NCBI GenBank assembly: GCA_046154665.1
Contig: JBJXFG010000056.1
Span: 1-64,000, forward strand
DNA: 64,000 nucleotides
Direction of reading: 5' to 3'
DNA from: JAFLCM01 sp046154665
Lineage (GTDB): Bacteria > Planctomycetota > Phycisphaerae > Phycisphaerales > UBA1924
This document shows positions 44,894 to 55,353 of the stretch, in pieces. The stretch's first letter is position 1. Every line of letters starts with the position of its first letter. Made by a program: the position numbers and the translations under genes. Under the pieces are notes generated by a model. That model had not been told where the DNA came from and searched no databases. It saw nothing but the letters and a program-made list of their open reading frames with translations.

Positions 44894-46465
44894 ATGGGAG
44901 CCCAACCACATTCCAGCGCCACCGCCGCCGCCTTTCTCGACCACAAGTTCGAGCAGGACGCCATCACCTTTGACGATGTGCTGCTTGTGCCGCGGCGTTC
45001 GGGCGTCAACCCCGCCACGGCGGACCTGCGCACGCGTCTTTCCCGCAACATCACCCTCAACATCCCGCTCGTCTCGGCCCCGATGGACACCGTGACTGAG
45101 TCGCGCCTCGCCATCGCGCTGGCCCAAGAGGGCGGCATCGGCATCATCCACCGCAACATGTCGCCGGACCTCCAGGCCATCGAGGTTTCGAAGGTCAAGC
45201 GATCCGAGAACGGCGTCATCCTCGACCCCATTACCCTGGGGCCCACAGACACCATCGCCCGCGCCAAGCAGCTGATGGCTGAGTACCACATTTCGGGCTT
45301 CCCCGTCACCGACGACGGCTCGACCTCGCTGCGCGCCAAGGGGAAAGTCCTGGGCATCCTCACGGAGCGCGACCTCAAGTTCATCGACAAGGGCGACGAG
45401 CTGGTCGAGAACGTGATGACGAAGACGAACCTCGTCACCGCCCCGCCGCACGCCGATCTGAAGGACGCGGTCAAGATCCTCTCGCGCGCCAAGATCAAGA
45501 AGCTGCTGCTGGTGGACGCCCAGGGCCGCCTGGCCGGGCTCATCACCATGCGCGACCTGGACCAGCAGTCCCGCTTCCCCAACGCCTGCAAGGACGCCCG
45601 CGGACGCCTGCGCTGCGGGGCGGCCTGCGGCGTGTTCCAGCTCGACCGCGTGGAGAAGCTCATCGCCGCCGAGGCGGACGTGATCGTCGTCGATACCGCT
45701 CACGGCCACTCGGAGAACGTGCTGAACACGGTGCGTGAGATCCGCAAAGCGTGGCCCAAGATCGAGTTGATCGCCGGCAACGTCGGAACCGCCGAAGGGG
45801 CGCGGGACCTGATCGAGGCGGGCGTGGACGCGGTGAAGGTGGGGATTGGTCCGGGGTCGATCTGCACGACGCGGGTGGTGACGGGCGTGGGCGTGCCGCA
45901 GATCACCGCGGTGATGAACGCGGTGCGCGGTGCCGAGGCGCACCACGTGCCGGTGATCGCCGACGGCGGGATCCGACAATCGGGCGAGATCGCCAAGGCG
46001 ATCGCCGCGGGTGCGTCGGCGGTGATGCTGGGCGGGCTGTTCGCGGGGCTGGAGGAATCGCCCGGCGAAGTCGTCATCTCCGAAGGCCGCCGCTACAAGA
46101 GCTACCGCGGCATGGGCAGCGAGGGTGCGATGAACGCCGGCAGCGCGGATCGGTATGCCCAGGGCGACAAGCTCGCCGCCAAGCGCAAGGCGGGGGCGGG
46201 CGGCAGCGGTGCGGAACACATCAAGTTCGTCCCCGAGGGCGTCGAAGGCCTCGTTCCTTATCGAGGCAAACTCGGCGAGTACGTCTACCAGATGGTCGGC
46301 GGCGTGCGCAGCGCCATGGGCTACACCGGCTGCACCACCATCGAACAGTTGCGCACCGAAGCGAAGTTCTGCAAGGTCAGCCGAGCCAGCGTGATCGAGA
46401 GCCACCCGCACGACATCCGGATCACGAAAGAATCGCCGAACTATTCGGCGGAGGTGCGGGTGTGA
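44894..46465 (+). CDS. guaB: Inosine-5'-monophosphate dehydrogenase
   Basis: A 523-residue enzyme that oxidises IMP to XMP with NAD+, the committed step of guanine nucleotide synthesis. The barrel starts FDDVLLVPRRSGV and has IPLVSAPMDTVTES. Two CBS domains are inserted (about residues 100-225). The active-site loop GIGPGSICTTRVVTGVGVPQ contains the catalytic Cys (about 324). The flap region RYAQGDK, followed by an Ala/Lys/Gly stretch and EGVEGLVPYRG, is normal. The ATG is set at 44894; 20 residues precede the first core motif. The stop overlaps the GTG start of the SIR2-domain gene. Confidence 0.95.
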   Translation: MGAQPHSSATAAAFLDHKFEQDAITFDDVLLVPRRSGVNPATADLRTRLSRNITLNIPLVSAPMDTVTESRLAIALAQEGGIGIIHRNMSPDLQAIEVSKVKRSENGVILDPITLGPTDTIARAKQLMAEYHISGFPVTDDGSTSLRAKGKVLGILTERDLKFIDKGDELVENVMTKTNLVTAPPHADLKDAVKILSRAKIKKLLLVDAQGRLAGLITMRDLDQQSRFPNACKDARGRLRCGAACGVFQLDRVEKLIAAEADVIVVDTAHGHSENVLNTVREIRKAWPKIELIAGNVGTAEGARDLIEAGVDAVKVGIGPGSICTTRVVTGVGVPQITAVMNAVRGAEAHHVPVIADGGIRQSGEIAKAIAAGASAVMLGGLFAGLEESPGEVVISEGRRYKSYRGMGSEGAMNAGSADRYAQGDKLAAKRKAGAGGSGAEHIKFVPEGVEGLVPYRGKLGEYVYQMVGGVRSAMGYTGCTTIEQLRTEAKFCKVSRASVIESHPHDIRITKESPNYSAEVRV

Positions 46466-47604
46466 CACGCGTTGCATGGATTCTCGGAGCTGGCTTCTCA
46501 AAGCCATGCGGGATGCCACTCGCGACAGAGCTGACCGAGCCGATGATTCAGAGGTCGACTCTTTATGGCAACGCAGAGGAGCGACTTGAGCTTCTCCGAA
46601 GTGTCCAAGCTTTGGCAGAAGGCATGCGGGAGCTGCGAGGTCCGATTGGAATCGAGGAGTTCATTGCTCTCACGAGTGAAATGGCCGAGATGCCACGCCT
46701 TGCGCAGCACATGGAGCTTGTGGGTCGACATGACGGTGAAACACCATGGAGCGAATCAGAGCACATGGAGAATGCAGTCGATGATCTTCAGGACGAGGTC
46801 GTCGAGGAAATCTGGGATCGCCAAAGCAAGGCGGACCTTGCTCCGCTCGCAAAGTGGGCGCGGTCTGTGTCCTCTGACGACACGATTTTGACATTCAACT
46901 ATGACACTCTCGCAGAAGATGCGCTCCGGCTCGCCAAGCACACAATCGACCTGGGCTTCACGCAAGCGTCACGCGGTCTTCGGGTACTCAAACTTCATGG
47001 CTCGATTGACTGGATCACTGTGAGCCGGGACCTCGAACCGTCCGTCTCTTGGGTTGAGACGCTTTTCCAGAAAGTTGACAGGAACGCCGATCGTCGAAAG
47101 CCGCGAAAATCTGGCGAGGTCGAGTATGACATCAAGACACTGCGGGTCACTGATCGAGAGCAGCTCGACCAGAAGATCAGAAACAGGGCGATGCAATGGT
47201 CAAACAGTGCGTACCAGTTCGGGATCGCTCGCTTGGGGCCAAACAAGCCGCTACACGAGATTCCGGGGCTCGGCTCGGTTTGGATTAATGCGCTGAACGC
47301 CTTGTTCCACGCGAAGCAGATTATCCCAATTGGTTTCAGTTTCTCCGAGTACGACGTCTTCGCCCGCTTGCAGATGCTCCGAGTAATGCAAGGCCGCCGC
47401 AAGCAGTCCTACGAACCTAGGGTCACAGTAGTCGACCCCGGATGTGGGAACGAGGAGTTCAAGAAACGGGTCAACGCGTTGTTCAAGAGTGTCTCGTGGG
47501 AGCCAACTTCACATCAAGACGTGGACTGGCCGAAACTGCTTGGTGCGAACGGAGTGAAAGAGTCGTCAGGCGACCTACCATCCACGATTGCGGACGCCGA
47601 ATGA
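46462..47604 (+). CDS. SIR2-like (NADase-type) domain protein
   Basis: A 380-residue cytoplasmic protein with a SIR2_2-like NAD-binding fold: WILGAGFSKPCGMPLATEL (G9-A-G-F-S13), LTFNYDTLAEDA (N146) and LKLHGSIDW (H179), with IIPIGFSFSEYD closing the fold. The N and H match the residues needed for NAD cleavage in SIR2 effectors of phage-defence systems. No transmembrane, SLOG or nuclease domain is visible, so it is a stand-alone SIR2 protein. GTG at 46462 overlaps the guaB stop, and its own stop overlaps the HicB-like start (ATGA). Sampled lines are about 52-62% GC against roughly 65-75% around it, which suggests acquisition from elsewhere. Confidence 0.82.
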   Translation: MTRVAWILGAGFSKPCGMPLATELTEPMIQRSTLYGNAEERLELLRSVQALAEGMRELRGPIGIEEFIALTSEMAEMPRLAQHMELVGRHDGETPWSESEHMENAVDDLQDEVVEEIWDRQSKADLAPLAKWARSVSSDDTILTFNYDTLAEDALRLAKHTIDLGFTQASRGLRVLKLHGSIDWITVSRDLEPSVSWVETLFQKVDRNADRRKPRKSGEVEYDIKTLRVTDREQLDQKIRNRAMQWSNSAYQFGIARLGPNKPLHEIPGLGSVWINALNALFHAKQIIPIGFSFSEYDVFARLQMLRVMQGRRKQSYEPRVTVVDPGCGNEEFKKRVNALFKSVSWEPTSHQDVDWPKLLGANGVKESSGDLPSTIADAE

Positions 47605-47825
47605 AGCGCGACTACCACATCAACGTCTTCTTCAGCCCCGAAGACCGCTGCTACGTCGCCGACATTCCCGACCTCAAATCCTGCTCGGCCTTCGGCAAGA
47701 CCCCCGAGGCCGCCGTTCGCGAAGTCCGCATCGCCATGAAAGCCTGGATTGAGGCCGCCAAGGCCAACCGCAAGCGCGTCCCCGCGCCGCGATATCGCCC
47801 GGCGATCTACCGCGTGGCGTCATAG
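47601..47825 (+). CDS. HicB-like antitoxin-type protein without HicA
   Basis: A 74-residue protein of the HicB/UPF0150 family: INVFFSPEDRCYVADIPDLKSCSAFGKTPEAAVREVRIAMKAWIEAAK. This is the partial RNase-H-like fold with the usual Y-x-A-x-x-P-D-L core. There is no C-terminal DNA-binding domain and no HicA gene on either side. The ATG overlaps the stop of the SIR2 gene (ATGA), so the two are translationally coupled. Its GC content and codon use resemble the chromosome rather than the SIR2 gene. It may neutralise the SIR2 protein or be an orphan. Confidence 0.8.
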   Translation: MKRDYHINVFFSPEDRCYVADIPDLKSCSAFGKTPEAAVREVRIAMKAWIEAAKANRKRVPAPRYRPAIYRVAS

Positions 47826-47964
47826 GCCGCTTCGTTCCGCGCAATCGGTGTGCCCCGCCGCCGCAACCGATCCTATACCCAGCCCCTACCATCCACCAAG
47901 CCCGCGAGGGCCGCGCTGTCACTTGCTGCTTCGCTGATTCGCCGCTCTGCCATTTGGAACCCAT

Positions 47965-49071
<1,107 letters not shown>

Positions 49072-49200
49072 TGCTCGTGGGACACGCACCCAGCGAGCGG
49101 ATGATGGTGGTCGTACGCAGAAGCTTCGATGCGGAGCGCTGAAGTGTTGGCTCGCCCGTGACGTCGGCGAGCGGAGCGTCACGCACTTCTACAGTTCACC

Positions 49201-51744
49201 ATGACTCCCCAGCCCGGCACTCTCGCCGTCGCCTTCGCGCTCTCCCTCGCCTCCGGAGCCCCGATGTCCCATGCCCGTGCCGATGTTCCACCCGCCGCGG
49301 CGGTCCGTGAAAACCGCCTTGCGCGCGAGTCGTCTCCCTATCTCCGCCAGCACGCCCGCAACCCGGTGGACTGGTTCCCGTGGGGCGAAGAGGCCTTCGA
49401 TGAAGCCAGGCGTCGCCAGGTCCCCATCTTCCTCTCCATCGGCTACTCGACGTGCTATTGGTGCCATGTGATGGAGCGTGAGAGCTTTGAGGACCAGGCC
49501 ACAGCGGACCTGCTGAACGCCGCGTTTGTGTGCGTGAAGGTGGATCGCGAAGAGCGGCCCGATGTGGACGACATCTACATGAACGCGGTGCAGGCGATGA
49601 CCGGGCGTGGCGGTTGGCCGATGTCGGTGTGGCTCACGCCTCCTCCGCCAGAGAACGCCGGCGACGACGCGCCGGGCCTCCGTCCCTTCTACGCCGGCAC
49701 CTACTTCCCACCCGAACCACGCCACGGCATGGCGTCGTTCCGCCAGGTGATCGTCAACATCACCGAAGCGTGGCGCGACAGCCGCGCTGATGTACACGAT
49801 CAAGCCGCGCGCGTCACCGACGCCATCCGCGAGCAGACCCGCTGGGAGCCGACCGCCAAAGTCACCAGCCTCCAGATTGGCCAGGCCATCTCGACCCTGC
49901 TCCGCATCCACGACACGACCCACGGCGGGTTCGGTCGCGCTCCCAAGTTCCCTCAACCCGTCTATCTCGACTTCCTGATGGAACTCGAAGGACGCATCAA
50001 CGATCCCGCCATCGCTTCGGCACTGACGAGTTCGCTCCGCCTCACCCTCGACAAGATGGCCCTCGGCGGGATGTACGACCACCTCGGCGGCGGATTCCAC
50101 CGCTACAGCACCGACGAGTCGTGGACCGTGCCGCACTTCGAGAAGATGCTCTACGACAACGCGATGCTCGCCAGCGCCTACGCCCGCGCCTACGCCCGTT
50201 CGCGCGATCCGTTCGACGCCAACATCGTCCGCGGCATCCTCGCGTATGCGCAGCGCGAACTCCGCGACCCCGAGACCAACTCGTTCCGCTCGGCGCAGGA
50301 CGCCGAGGTCGACGGCAAGGAAGGCCTGAACTACCTCTGGACGCGCGATGAGTTCACGCAGGTACTCGGTGATGGGGGGGGTGATGCGGGGGGCGACGCG
50401 GGAGGCGAGGCGGAGTTCGCGGCGAAGCTCTTCGGGCTCGACAAGGGCACGAACTTCCATGACCCGCACCACCCCGAGGAACCACGCCGCAACGTGCTCG
50501 TCATGCCCATGCGGCCCGAGGCCTTCGCCAAAGAGATGGGCATCGAGCCCAACGCCTTCGGCGAGCGCTGGTCCAGCGTCCAGCGCCGCCTGCTCGAAGC
50601 ACGCACGCAGCGCAAGCAGCCCCACCTCGACGACAAGGCGATCACCAGTTGGAACGGCCTGATGATCGGCGCTCTCGCGGACGCCGCGCTGGCCCTGAAT
50701 GATCTCGCGTACCTCGATCAGGCCGAGAAGACCAGCAGGTTCTTTCTCGTCAACATGCGCACGCCCAGCGGCGGCGTGTTCCGCACCTACCGCGATACCA
50801 AGGCGAAAATCGCCGGATTCCTCGAGGATTATGCGTATCTGGTGCAGGGCCTCATCAAGGTCCACCTGGCCAACGCCGCCTCGGGCCGAGCGGACACGCG
50901 GTATCTCGTCGGTGCCGAGGAACTCACCAAGATCGCCCTCGAGCGCTTCGCGCCACCCTCCCCCCCCGCCGCCGGCACACACGACGTTCATCCCGGCACG
51001 CTCTTCGATACCCGCGACGCCCAGGCCGACCTCATCGTCCGCTCGGCGTCCACCCACGACGGCGCCATGCCCTCGGCACAGGGCGTCATGCTGCACAACC
51101 TCATCGATCTCTACCTCATCACCCGCAACGAGACGTACCGCGAGCGCGCGGTGCAACTCGCCCAAGCCCTCAGCGGCGAGATCGCCCGCTCCCCCGTCGC
51201 CACCATCAACAGCACCCGCGCAGCGCTGCGTCTACTCACCATCAAGCCCGACGCGTTCGAAGGCCTGCCCGACGCGCCGGCGAACGCGACGAGTTCCGCC
51301 GCCTCCGACGGCGCCGAGGTCGACACCGATCCGGTCGTCCAGATCCACGCCACCACCGACCGGTTGCTCATTCCCAAGCAGGGCGAGAGCCCCGTGACGC
51401 TCACACTCAAGCTGACGATCGATGAAGGCTTCCACATCAACGCCCGCGAGCCCAACATCACGGGCATGACCGGCCTGGCCATCCGAGCCGTCGGCGGCAC
51501 CGGCCTCCACGTCGACTTCACCGAGCCTGCGCCGAAGCCCTATACCGGCGGCGCATTGCCCGAGGGCGAGGGCCCCCTGATGGTCCACCAGGGCGAGGTG
51601 GAACTCACCGTGACCCTCTCGCGCACCGCCGAGCCGTGGGAGGGCCGGCCGATCCTCGAGCTGACATACCAGGCGTGCGACGACCGGGCGTGCCTGCGGC
51701 CCCAAGCCGTCACGATTGATGTGGCGCTTGACCCGGCACCTTGA
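49201..51744 (+). CDS. DUF255 thioredoxin-like protein fused to a DsbD-alpha-like domain
   Basis: An 847-residue exported protein. A signal peptide (LAVAFALSLASGAPMSHARA) is followed by the DUF255/YyaL hallmark LARESSPYLRQHARNPVDW and a thioredoxin-like C-x-x-C (YSTCYWCHVMERESF, C85 and C88). The long six-hairpin-glycosidase-like helical domain comes next, with GGFHRYSTDESWTVPHFEKMLYDNA. From about residue 715 a separate beta domain matches the DsbD N-terminal (alpha) domain: VTLTLKLTIDEGFHINAREP, then YQACDDRACLRPQ near the end, with the two cysteines that accept electrons in DsbD. A thiol redox role in the periplasm is suggested. A Gly/Asp-rich insert (GDGGGDAGGDAGGEAEF) is near residue 395. 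Confidence 0.85.
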   Translation: MTPQPGTLAVAFALSLASGAPMSHARADVPPAAAVRENRLARESSPYLRQHARNPVDWFPWGEEAFDEARRRQVPIFLSIGYSTCYWCHVMERESFEDQATADLLNAAFVCVKVDREERPDVDDIYMNAVQAMTGRGGWPMSVWLTPPPPENAGDDAPGLRPFYAGTYFPPEPRHGMASFRQVIVNITEAWRDSRADVHDQAARVTDAIREQTRWEPTAKVTSLQIGQAISTLLRIHDTTHGGFGRAPKFPQPVYLDFLMELEGRINDPAIASALTSSLRLTLDKMALGGMYDHLGGGFHRYSTDESWTVPHFEKMLYDNAMLASAYARAYARSRDPFDANIVRGILAYAQRELRDPETNSFRSAQDAEVDGKEGLNYLWTRDEFTQVLGDGGGDAGGDAGGEAEFAAKLFGLDKGTNFHDPHHPEEPRRNVLVMPMRPEAFAKEMGIEPNAFGERWSSVQRRLLEARTQRKQPHLDDKAITSWNGLMIGALADAALALNDLAYLDQAEKTSRFFLVNMRTPSGGVFRTYRDTKAKIAGFLEDYAYLVQGLIKVHLANAASGRADTRYLVGAEELTKIALERFAPPSPPAAGTHDVHPGTLFDTRDAQADLIVRSASTHDGAMPSAQGVMLHNLIDLYLITRNETYRERAVQLAQALSGEIARSPVATINSTRAALRLLTIKPDAFEGLPDAPANATSSAASDGAEVDTDPVVQIHATTDRLLIPKQGESPVTLTLKLTIDEGFHINAREPNITGMTGLAIRAVGGTGLHVDFTEPAPKPYTGGALPEGEGPLMVHQGEVELTVTLSRTAEPWEGRPILELTYQACDDRACLRPQAVTIDVALDPAP

Positions 51745-51804
51745 GTGTTCGCTCTGCGATTGCGGCGGTTACGCGAGATCGCGTCGGCGCGGTACCCTCG
51801 CGCC

Positions 51805-53154
51805 ATGCGACCATTCCTCACCCATTTCGCCGCCGCCTTGCTCTCGTCGGTTCCTCTCGCCCGCGCCCAGACTCCAAGCGCCACCCCGCCACCGGCCGAC
51901 CGCTACGCCCTCATCCGCTGCGGGCACCTTTACACCGATTTCCGCGAAGCCCCGCGGCACAACGTCACGCTAGTCGCGAAGAACGGGAAGGTCGAGAGCA
52001 TCCTTGAATCCGCCGACGCGCCGATTCCCGCGGCGATCACGCAGGCGACGGCCGCGGGTGCGACGCTGAGCGAGATCGATCTCAAGACCTCGTGGGTGCT
52101 GCCGGGGCTCATCGACTGCCACGTCCACCTGGCGATGACGATCGACAAGGAATCGCGGCTGCGCCGGTTCACCGAGTCGAACGAACTGACCACGCTCCGT
52201 GCCGCCGTCAATGCGCGGGCCACGCTGCTCGCGGGCTTTACCACCGTGCGTGATCTCGGGGCCGAGCCCGGCGTGATCTTCGCGCTGCGTGACGCGATCA
52301 ACGAGGGTTTCGCCGTGGGGCCGCGCATCATCGCCGCGGGGCGTTCCGTCTCCGTCACCGGCGGTCACGGCGACCCGACCACCGGCATGCGGCCCGATGT
52401 CTTTGACGAACCGCGCTTCACCGACAACCTCGCCGACGGGCCGCATGACTGCGCTCGGGCCGTCCGCCAGCAGGTCAAGCTCGGCGCGGATGTCATCAAG
52501 CTCACCGCGACCGGCGGCGTGCTCAGCCCGGTCAACACCGGCACCGGCCAGCACTTCACCGACGAAGAGCTCAAGGCCATCGTCGAAACCGCGAAGTCTC
52601 TAAACCGCAAAGCCGCCGCCCACGCCCACGGCACCGACGGCATCAACGCCGCCCTCCGCGCCGGCGTCGCCTCGATCGACCACGGGACCTACCTCGACGA
52701 CGAGTCGATCCGCCTGTTCAGGCAGACCGGCGCGTACCACGTCCCGACCATGATGGCCGGCGCGTGGGTCGCCGAGAAAGCCAACGAACCCGGCTACTAC
52801 CCGCGCATGGTCGTCCCCAAGGCCCTGGCGGTGGGCCCGAAGATCAAGGACGCGGTGCGCAAGAGCCACGCCGCGGGCGTGAAGATCGCGTTCGGCACGG
52901 ACGCGGGCGTGTTCCCGCACGGGCTGAATGCCCGCGAGTTTGCGCTGATGGTGGAGGCGGGGATGACGCCGAAGGAAACGCTGGTCGCGGCGACGATTCA
53001 CGCGGCGGATTTGTTAGGGCTTGGGGAGGAAATCGGGACGTTGGCGGTGGGGAAGTGGGCGGATTTGGTTGCGGTTTCGGCAGATCCGGCGAGCGATGTG
53101 GGCACGCTGAACAACGTGACGATGGTTGTCAGAGGCGGCAGTCAAGTGCGGTGA
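51805..53154 (+). CDS. Exported amidohydrolase (imidazolonepropionase-like)
   Basis: A 449-residue metal-dependent hydrolase with signal peptide FLTHFAAALLSSVPLARA. The metal ligands are in place: LIDCHVHLAMT (H-x-H), the bridging lysine region DVIKLTATGG, AHAHGTDGINAALRAGVASIDHGTYLDDES, and FGTDAGV (final Asp). The order and spacing match the amidohydrolase group that includes Xaa-Pro dipeptidase-like and imidazolonepropionase-like enzymes; the substrate is unknown. ATG at 51805 opens the signal peptide; the GTG at 51745 is rejected. Confidence 0.87.
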   Translation: MRPFLTHFAAALLSSVPLARAQTPSATPPPADRYALIRCGHLYTDFREAPRHNVTLVAKNGKVESILESADAPIPAAITQATAAGATLSEIDLKTSWVLPGLIDCHVHLAMTIDKESRLRRFTESNELTTLRAAVNARATLLAGFTTVRDLGAEPGVIFALRDAINEGFAVGPRIIAAGRSVSVTGGHGDPTTGMRPDVFDEPRFTDNLADGPHDCARAVRQQVKLGADVIKLTATGGVLSPVNTGTGQHFTDEELKAIVETAKSLNRKAAAHAHGTDGINAALRAGVASIDHGTYLDDESIRLFRQTGAYHVPTMMAGAWVAEKANEPGYYPRMVVPKALAVGPKIKDAVRKSHAAGVKIAFGTDAGVFPHGLNAREFALMVEAGMTPKETLVAATIHAADLLGLGEEIGTLAVGKWADLVAVSADPASDVGTLNNVTMVVRGGSQVR

Positions 53155-53300
53155 GGCGCTGCAAAGCGCTCGAGTCAACGAGCTCCGAGCGCGAGCGCGC
53201 GGGTCACAAGCCGTGGGACGCGGGGCTGTCCAAGACCCGTCGCTGACGGTCCGGGGCCGTTGTTCGAGAGTCCCGCGTTATGCGGACTGCGGTCTCGCGG

Positions 53301-55013
53301 TCAGCTTTGCTGCTCGGCCGCTTCGCTGCGTTGCTGCTTTCGCAGCACTTTCCCCATCAGTTTGTTCCGCATCCCCCGCACCCTCTCCCTCTCATCCCCC
53401 TCGGGGATCATCCACGCCGCCACCGCCGCCCACACCCCCAGCAGCACCAGCACGCACGCGCCGAGTTTGGTCATTGACCACATCCCCGGCGTCCACGGGC
53501 CCAGGTACTCCGCCATCAGCCAGCCCAGCAGCGCCACCGGTGCCGTGCTCAGGATCGGGCGCAGGTAGACGCGCCGGTACTGCTCGCGCAGGCCCACGCC
53601 CACGGCACGCTTCACGATGATCGGCAAGTACACGCCGAACATCGACAGCGACAGCCCCAGCGTGACCCACGCCGTCAGCAGGACGTGGTAGGTGTCGAAG
53701 CCGCCCGTGGTCGCCGAGAGTGCCGACCAGGTGAGCGCCAGTTTCAGCGCGGTCATGAGCAGCAGCGCCGGTGCGAAGCGCTTCACCATCCCCATGCCGA
53801 AAAGGATCGTCGTGGCGGCGTAGCCCGCCTCCGTCACCACGATGCCCGGCGCGAGAATCAGGTAGTACGTCCAGCACAGCCGGATCGCCTCGGGCACGGT
53901 CACGCCCGCGGCCTTCAGGTCTTCATCGGCGGCGAGCTGCTTGCCCAGCCACGCTTCCATCAGAGCCCCGCCGAAGACCGCGAGCAGCACCGTGCATACC
54001 GCCGTGACGGATGCCGTCACGCGCATCGAGGTCAGCACCAGCCGGCGCAGGGCGTCGGTGTGGCCTCGGGCGGCAAGGTCGGCGGTGATGCCCTCGGCGC
54101 CGAAGGTGATGGCCCCCCCGAGGATGCGTGCGTAGCCGCGGAGCTGCTGCGTGAGCTGGTACACGCCGTTGAACAGCGGGCCGAAGAAACGGTTGAGCAG
54201 GTAGTGGTCGACCATCCAGAAGACCTGGTTCGAGATGGGGATGGAGGTGGCCCATCCGAGGTTGCGGACGCTGTGCAGGAGCCCCGCGCGCGTGACCAGC
54301 CGCCACTCGAAGCGCGCATCGGGCTCAACGAGCCGCGCCCGCCACCAGCACACAATGAGATGCGCCGCGCGGAGGATCACACGCAGCGCGAGGAACGCCG
54401 CGAGGCGGTGCTCGGGGGCGATCGGCAGCAGGTAGAGCGCGGGGACGAGCGCGATGAGGTCTTGCACGCGCTCGAAAGTGCGGTGGATGTTGTTCTCCTG
54501 CAGCCGGTGGGCGGCGAGGAAGATGTTCACCCACGCGCCGCACCCGAGCATCATCACCAGCAGCGCCCCCTCGCCCAGTACGATGAGCCGCATGCTGTCA
54601 CGCTGGCCTTCGGGGAAGTTCAGCCCGTTCAAGACCGCCGGCACCGCGAGGATCGTGAGCCCGATCCCCAGCACCGCGGCGAGCAGCGACAGCGCCACCG
54701 CGTTCGAGAACGCCGCCCGACGCCCGACCGGGTCGCTGCGGCTCCACGCGCCCGAGAGCTCGCGCGTGACCACCGGTTGCAGCACTTCCTGGAAGGGGAA
54801 CCGGCACACACTGACGAAGGCGAACAGCCCCCACATCGCCGTGCCGAAAGCACCGAGCATCATCGGGGTCATCAACAGCCCGACGACCAGGAAGATGGCG
54901 AAGCGCGAGGCGTTGAGCGCCGCCAGCAGGGCCATGCGCGAACCCGCGCGGCCGCCGGTGCTCGCTCCCCCGGTGGGGATCGGTTGCTCAGGATGGTCGA
55001 GGCCGTCGGTCAT
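53301..55013 (-). CDS. MATE/Wzx-like membrane flippase
   Basis: A 570-residue polytopic protein with about 12-14 hydrophobic helices in the polysaccharide-transporter/MVF order: ALNASRFAIFLVVGLLMTPMML, AVALSLLAAVLGIGLTILAVPAVL, LGWATSIPISNQVFWMVDHYLLNRFFGPLFNGVYQLTQQLRG, MTALKLALTWSALSATTGGF and others. The probable role is moving lipid-linked sugars across the inner membrane. No glycosyltransferases are encoded nearby. ATG at 55013 opens a Pro/Gly-rich cytoplasmic lead; the upstream frame is repeat DNA. The C-terminal RKQQRSEAAEQQS is read from a degenerate GCTGCTTTCG/GCTTTGCTGC stretch like the octamer repeats elsewhere. Confidence 0.8.
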   Translation of the reverse strand: MTDGLDHPEQPIPTGGASTGGRAGSRMALLAALNASRFAIFLVVGLLMTPMMLGAFGTAMWGLFAFVSVCRFPFQEVLQPVVTRELSGAWSRSDPVGRRAAFSNAVALSLLAAVLGIGLTILAVPAVLNGLNFPEGQRDSMRLIVLGEGALLVMMLGCGAWVNIFLAAHRLQENNIHRTFERVQDLIALVPALYLLPIAPEHRLAAFLALRVILRAAHLIVCWWRARLVEPDARFEWRLVTRAGLLHSVRNLGWATSIPISNQVFWMVDHYLLNRFFGPLFNGVYQLTQQLRGYARILGGAITFGAEGITADLAARGHTDALRRLVLTSMRVTASVTAVCTVLLAVFGGALMEAWLGKQLAADEDLKAAGVTVPEAIRLCWTYYLILAPGIVVTEAGYAATTILFGMGMVKRFAPALLLMTALKLALTWSALSATTGGFDTYHVLLTAWVTLGLSLSMFGVYLPIIVKRAVGVGLREQYRRVYLRPILSTAPVALLGWLMAEYLGPWTPGMWSMTKLGACVLVLLGVWAAVAAWMIPEGDERERVRGMRNKLMGKVLRKQQRSEAAEQQS

Positions 55014-55227
55014 CTGGCCGGAATGTATCGACCCGCCCACTACCGGGTTCGTACGAATCGCGGGTGTGGCAGCAATCTCAACATTCAACGAACCCAGAGC
55101 GTGAGCGACGGGCCTTGACAAAGCCGTGAGCACTGTGCACTTCAACCAGTTCGCTCACGCCCGAGGCTCGTCTCTCGGCGGTCACGCGTGCGAGAAACGC
55201 GCGTGGAAGGCGCGCGGACGAAAAAAA

Positions 55228-55261
55228 GCGGCACCGGGCCCCCACGAGGGCCCGGCGCCGC
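55228..55261 (-). terminator. Rho-independent terminator of the Spy-like gene
   Basis: Stem GCGGCACCGGGCCC / GGGCCCGGCGCCGC with one mismatch in 14 and a six-base loop. On the minus strand it is followed by TTTTTTT. It lies 93 bases past the stop at 55354. The rest of the 340-base gap 55014-55353 holds a CCCAGAGCGTGAGCGACGGG repeat near 55090 and no gene. Confidence 0.88.
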
Positions 55262-55353
55262 GTCTGTGATTCATGCTCCTGCGAGGTCCGCCCGCGTATC
55301 GAACCGAATCTCAGGCACCCGAAGCCGGACCTGAGGCTCTGCGAAGGTCCGGA

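Noticed and set aside
45751..46461. N-terminal extension of the SIR2 protein inside guaB
   Set aside because: It overlaps guaB in another frame and is Arg-rich. The SIR2 fold starts at the GTG at 46462.
47801..47812. Third copy of the ArsR-type operator (GCCCGGCGATCT near GATATCGCC)
   Set aside because: Only a few bases resemble the operator, and they lie inside the HicB coding sequence.
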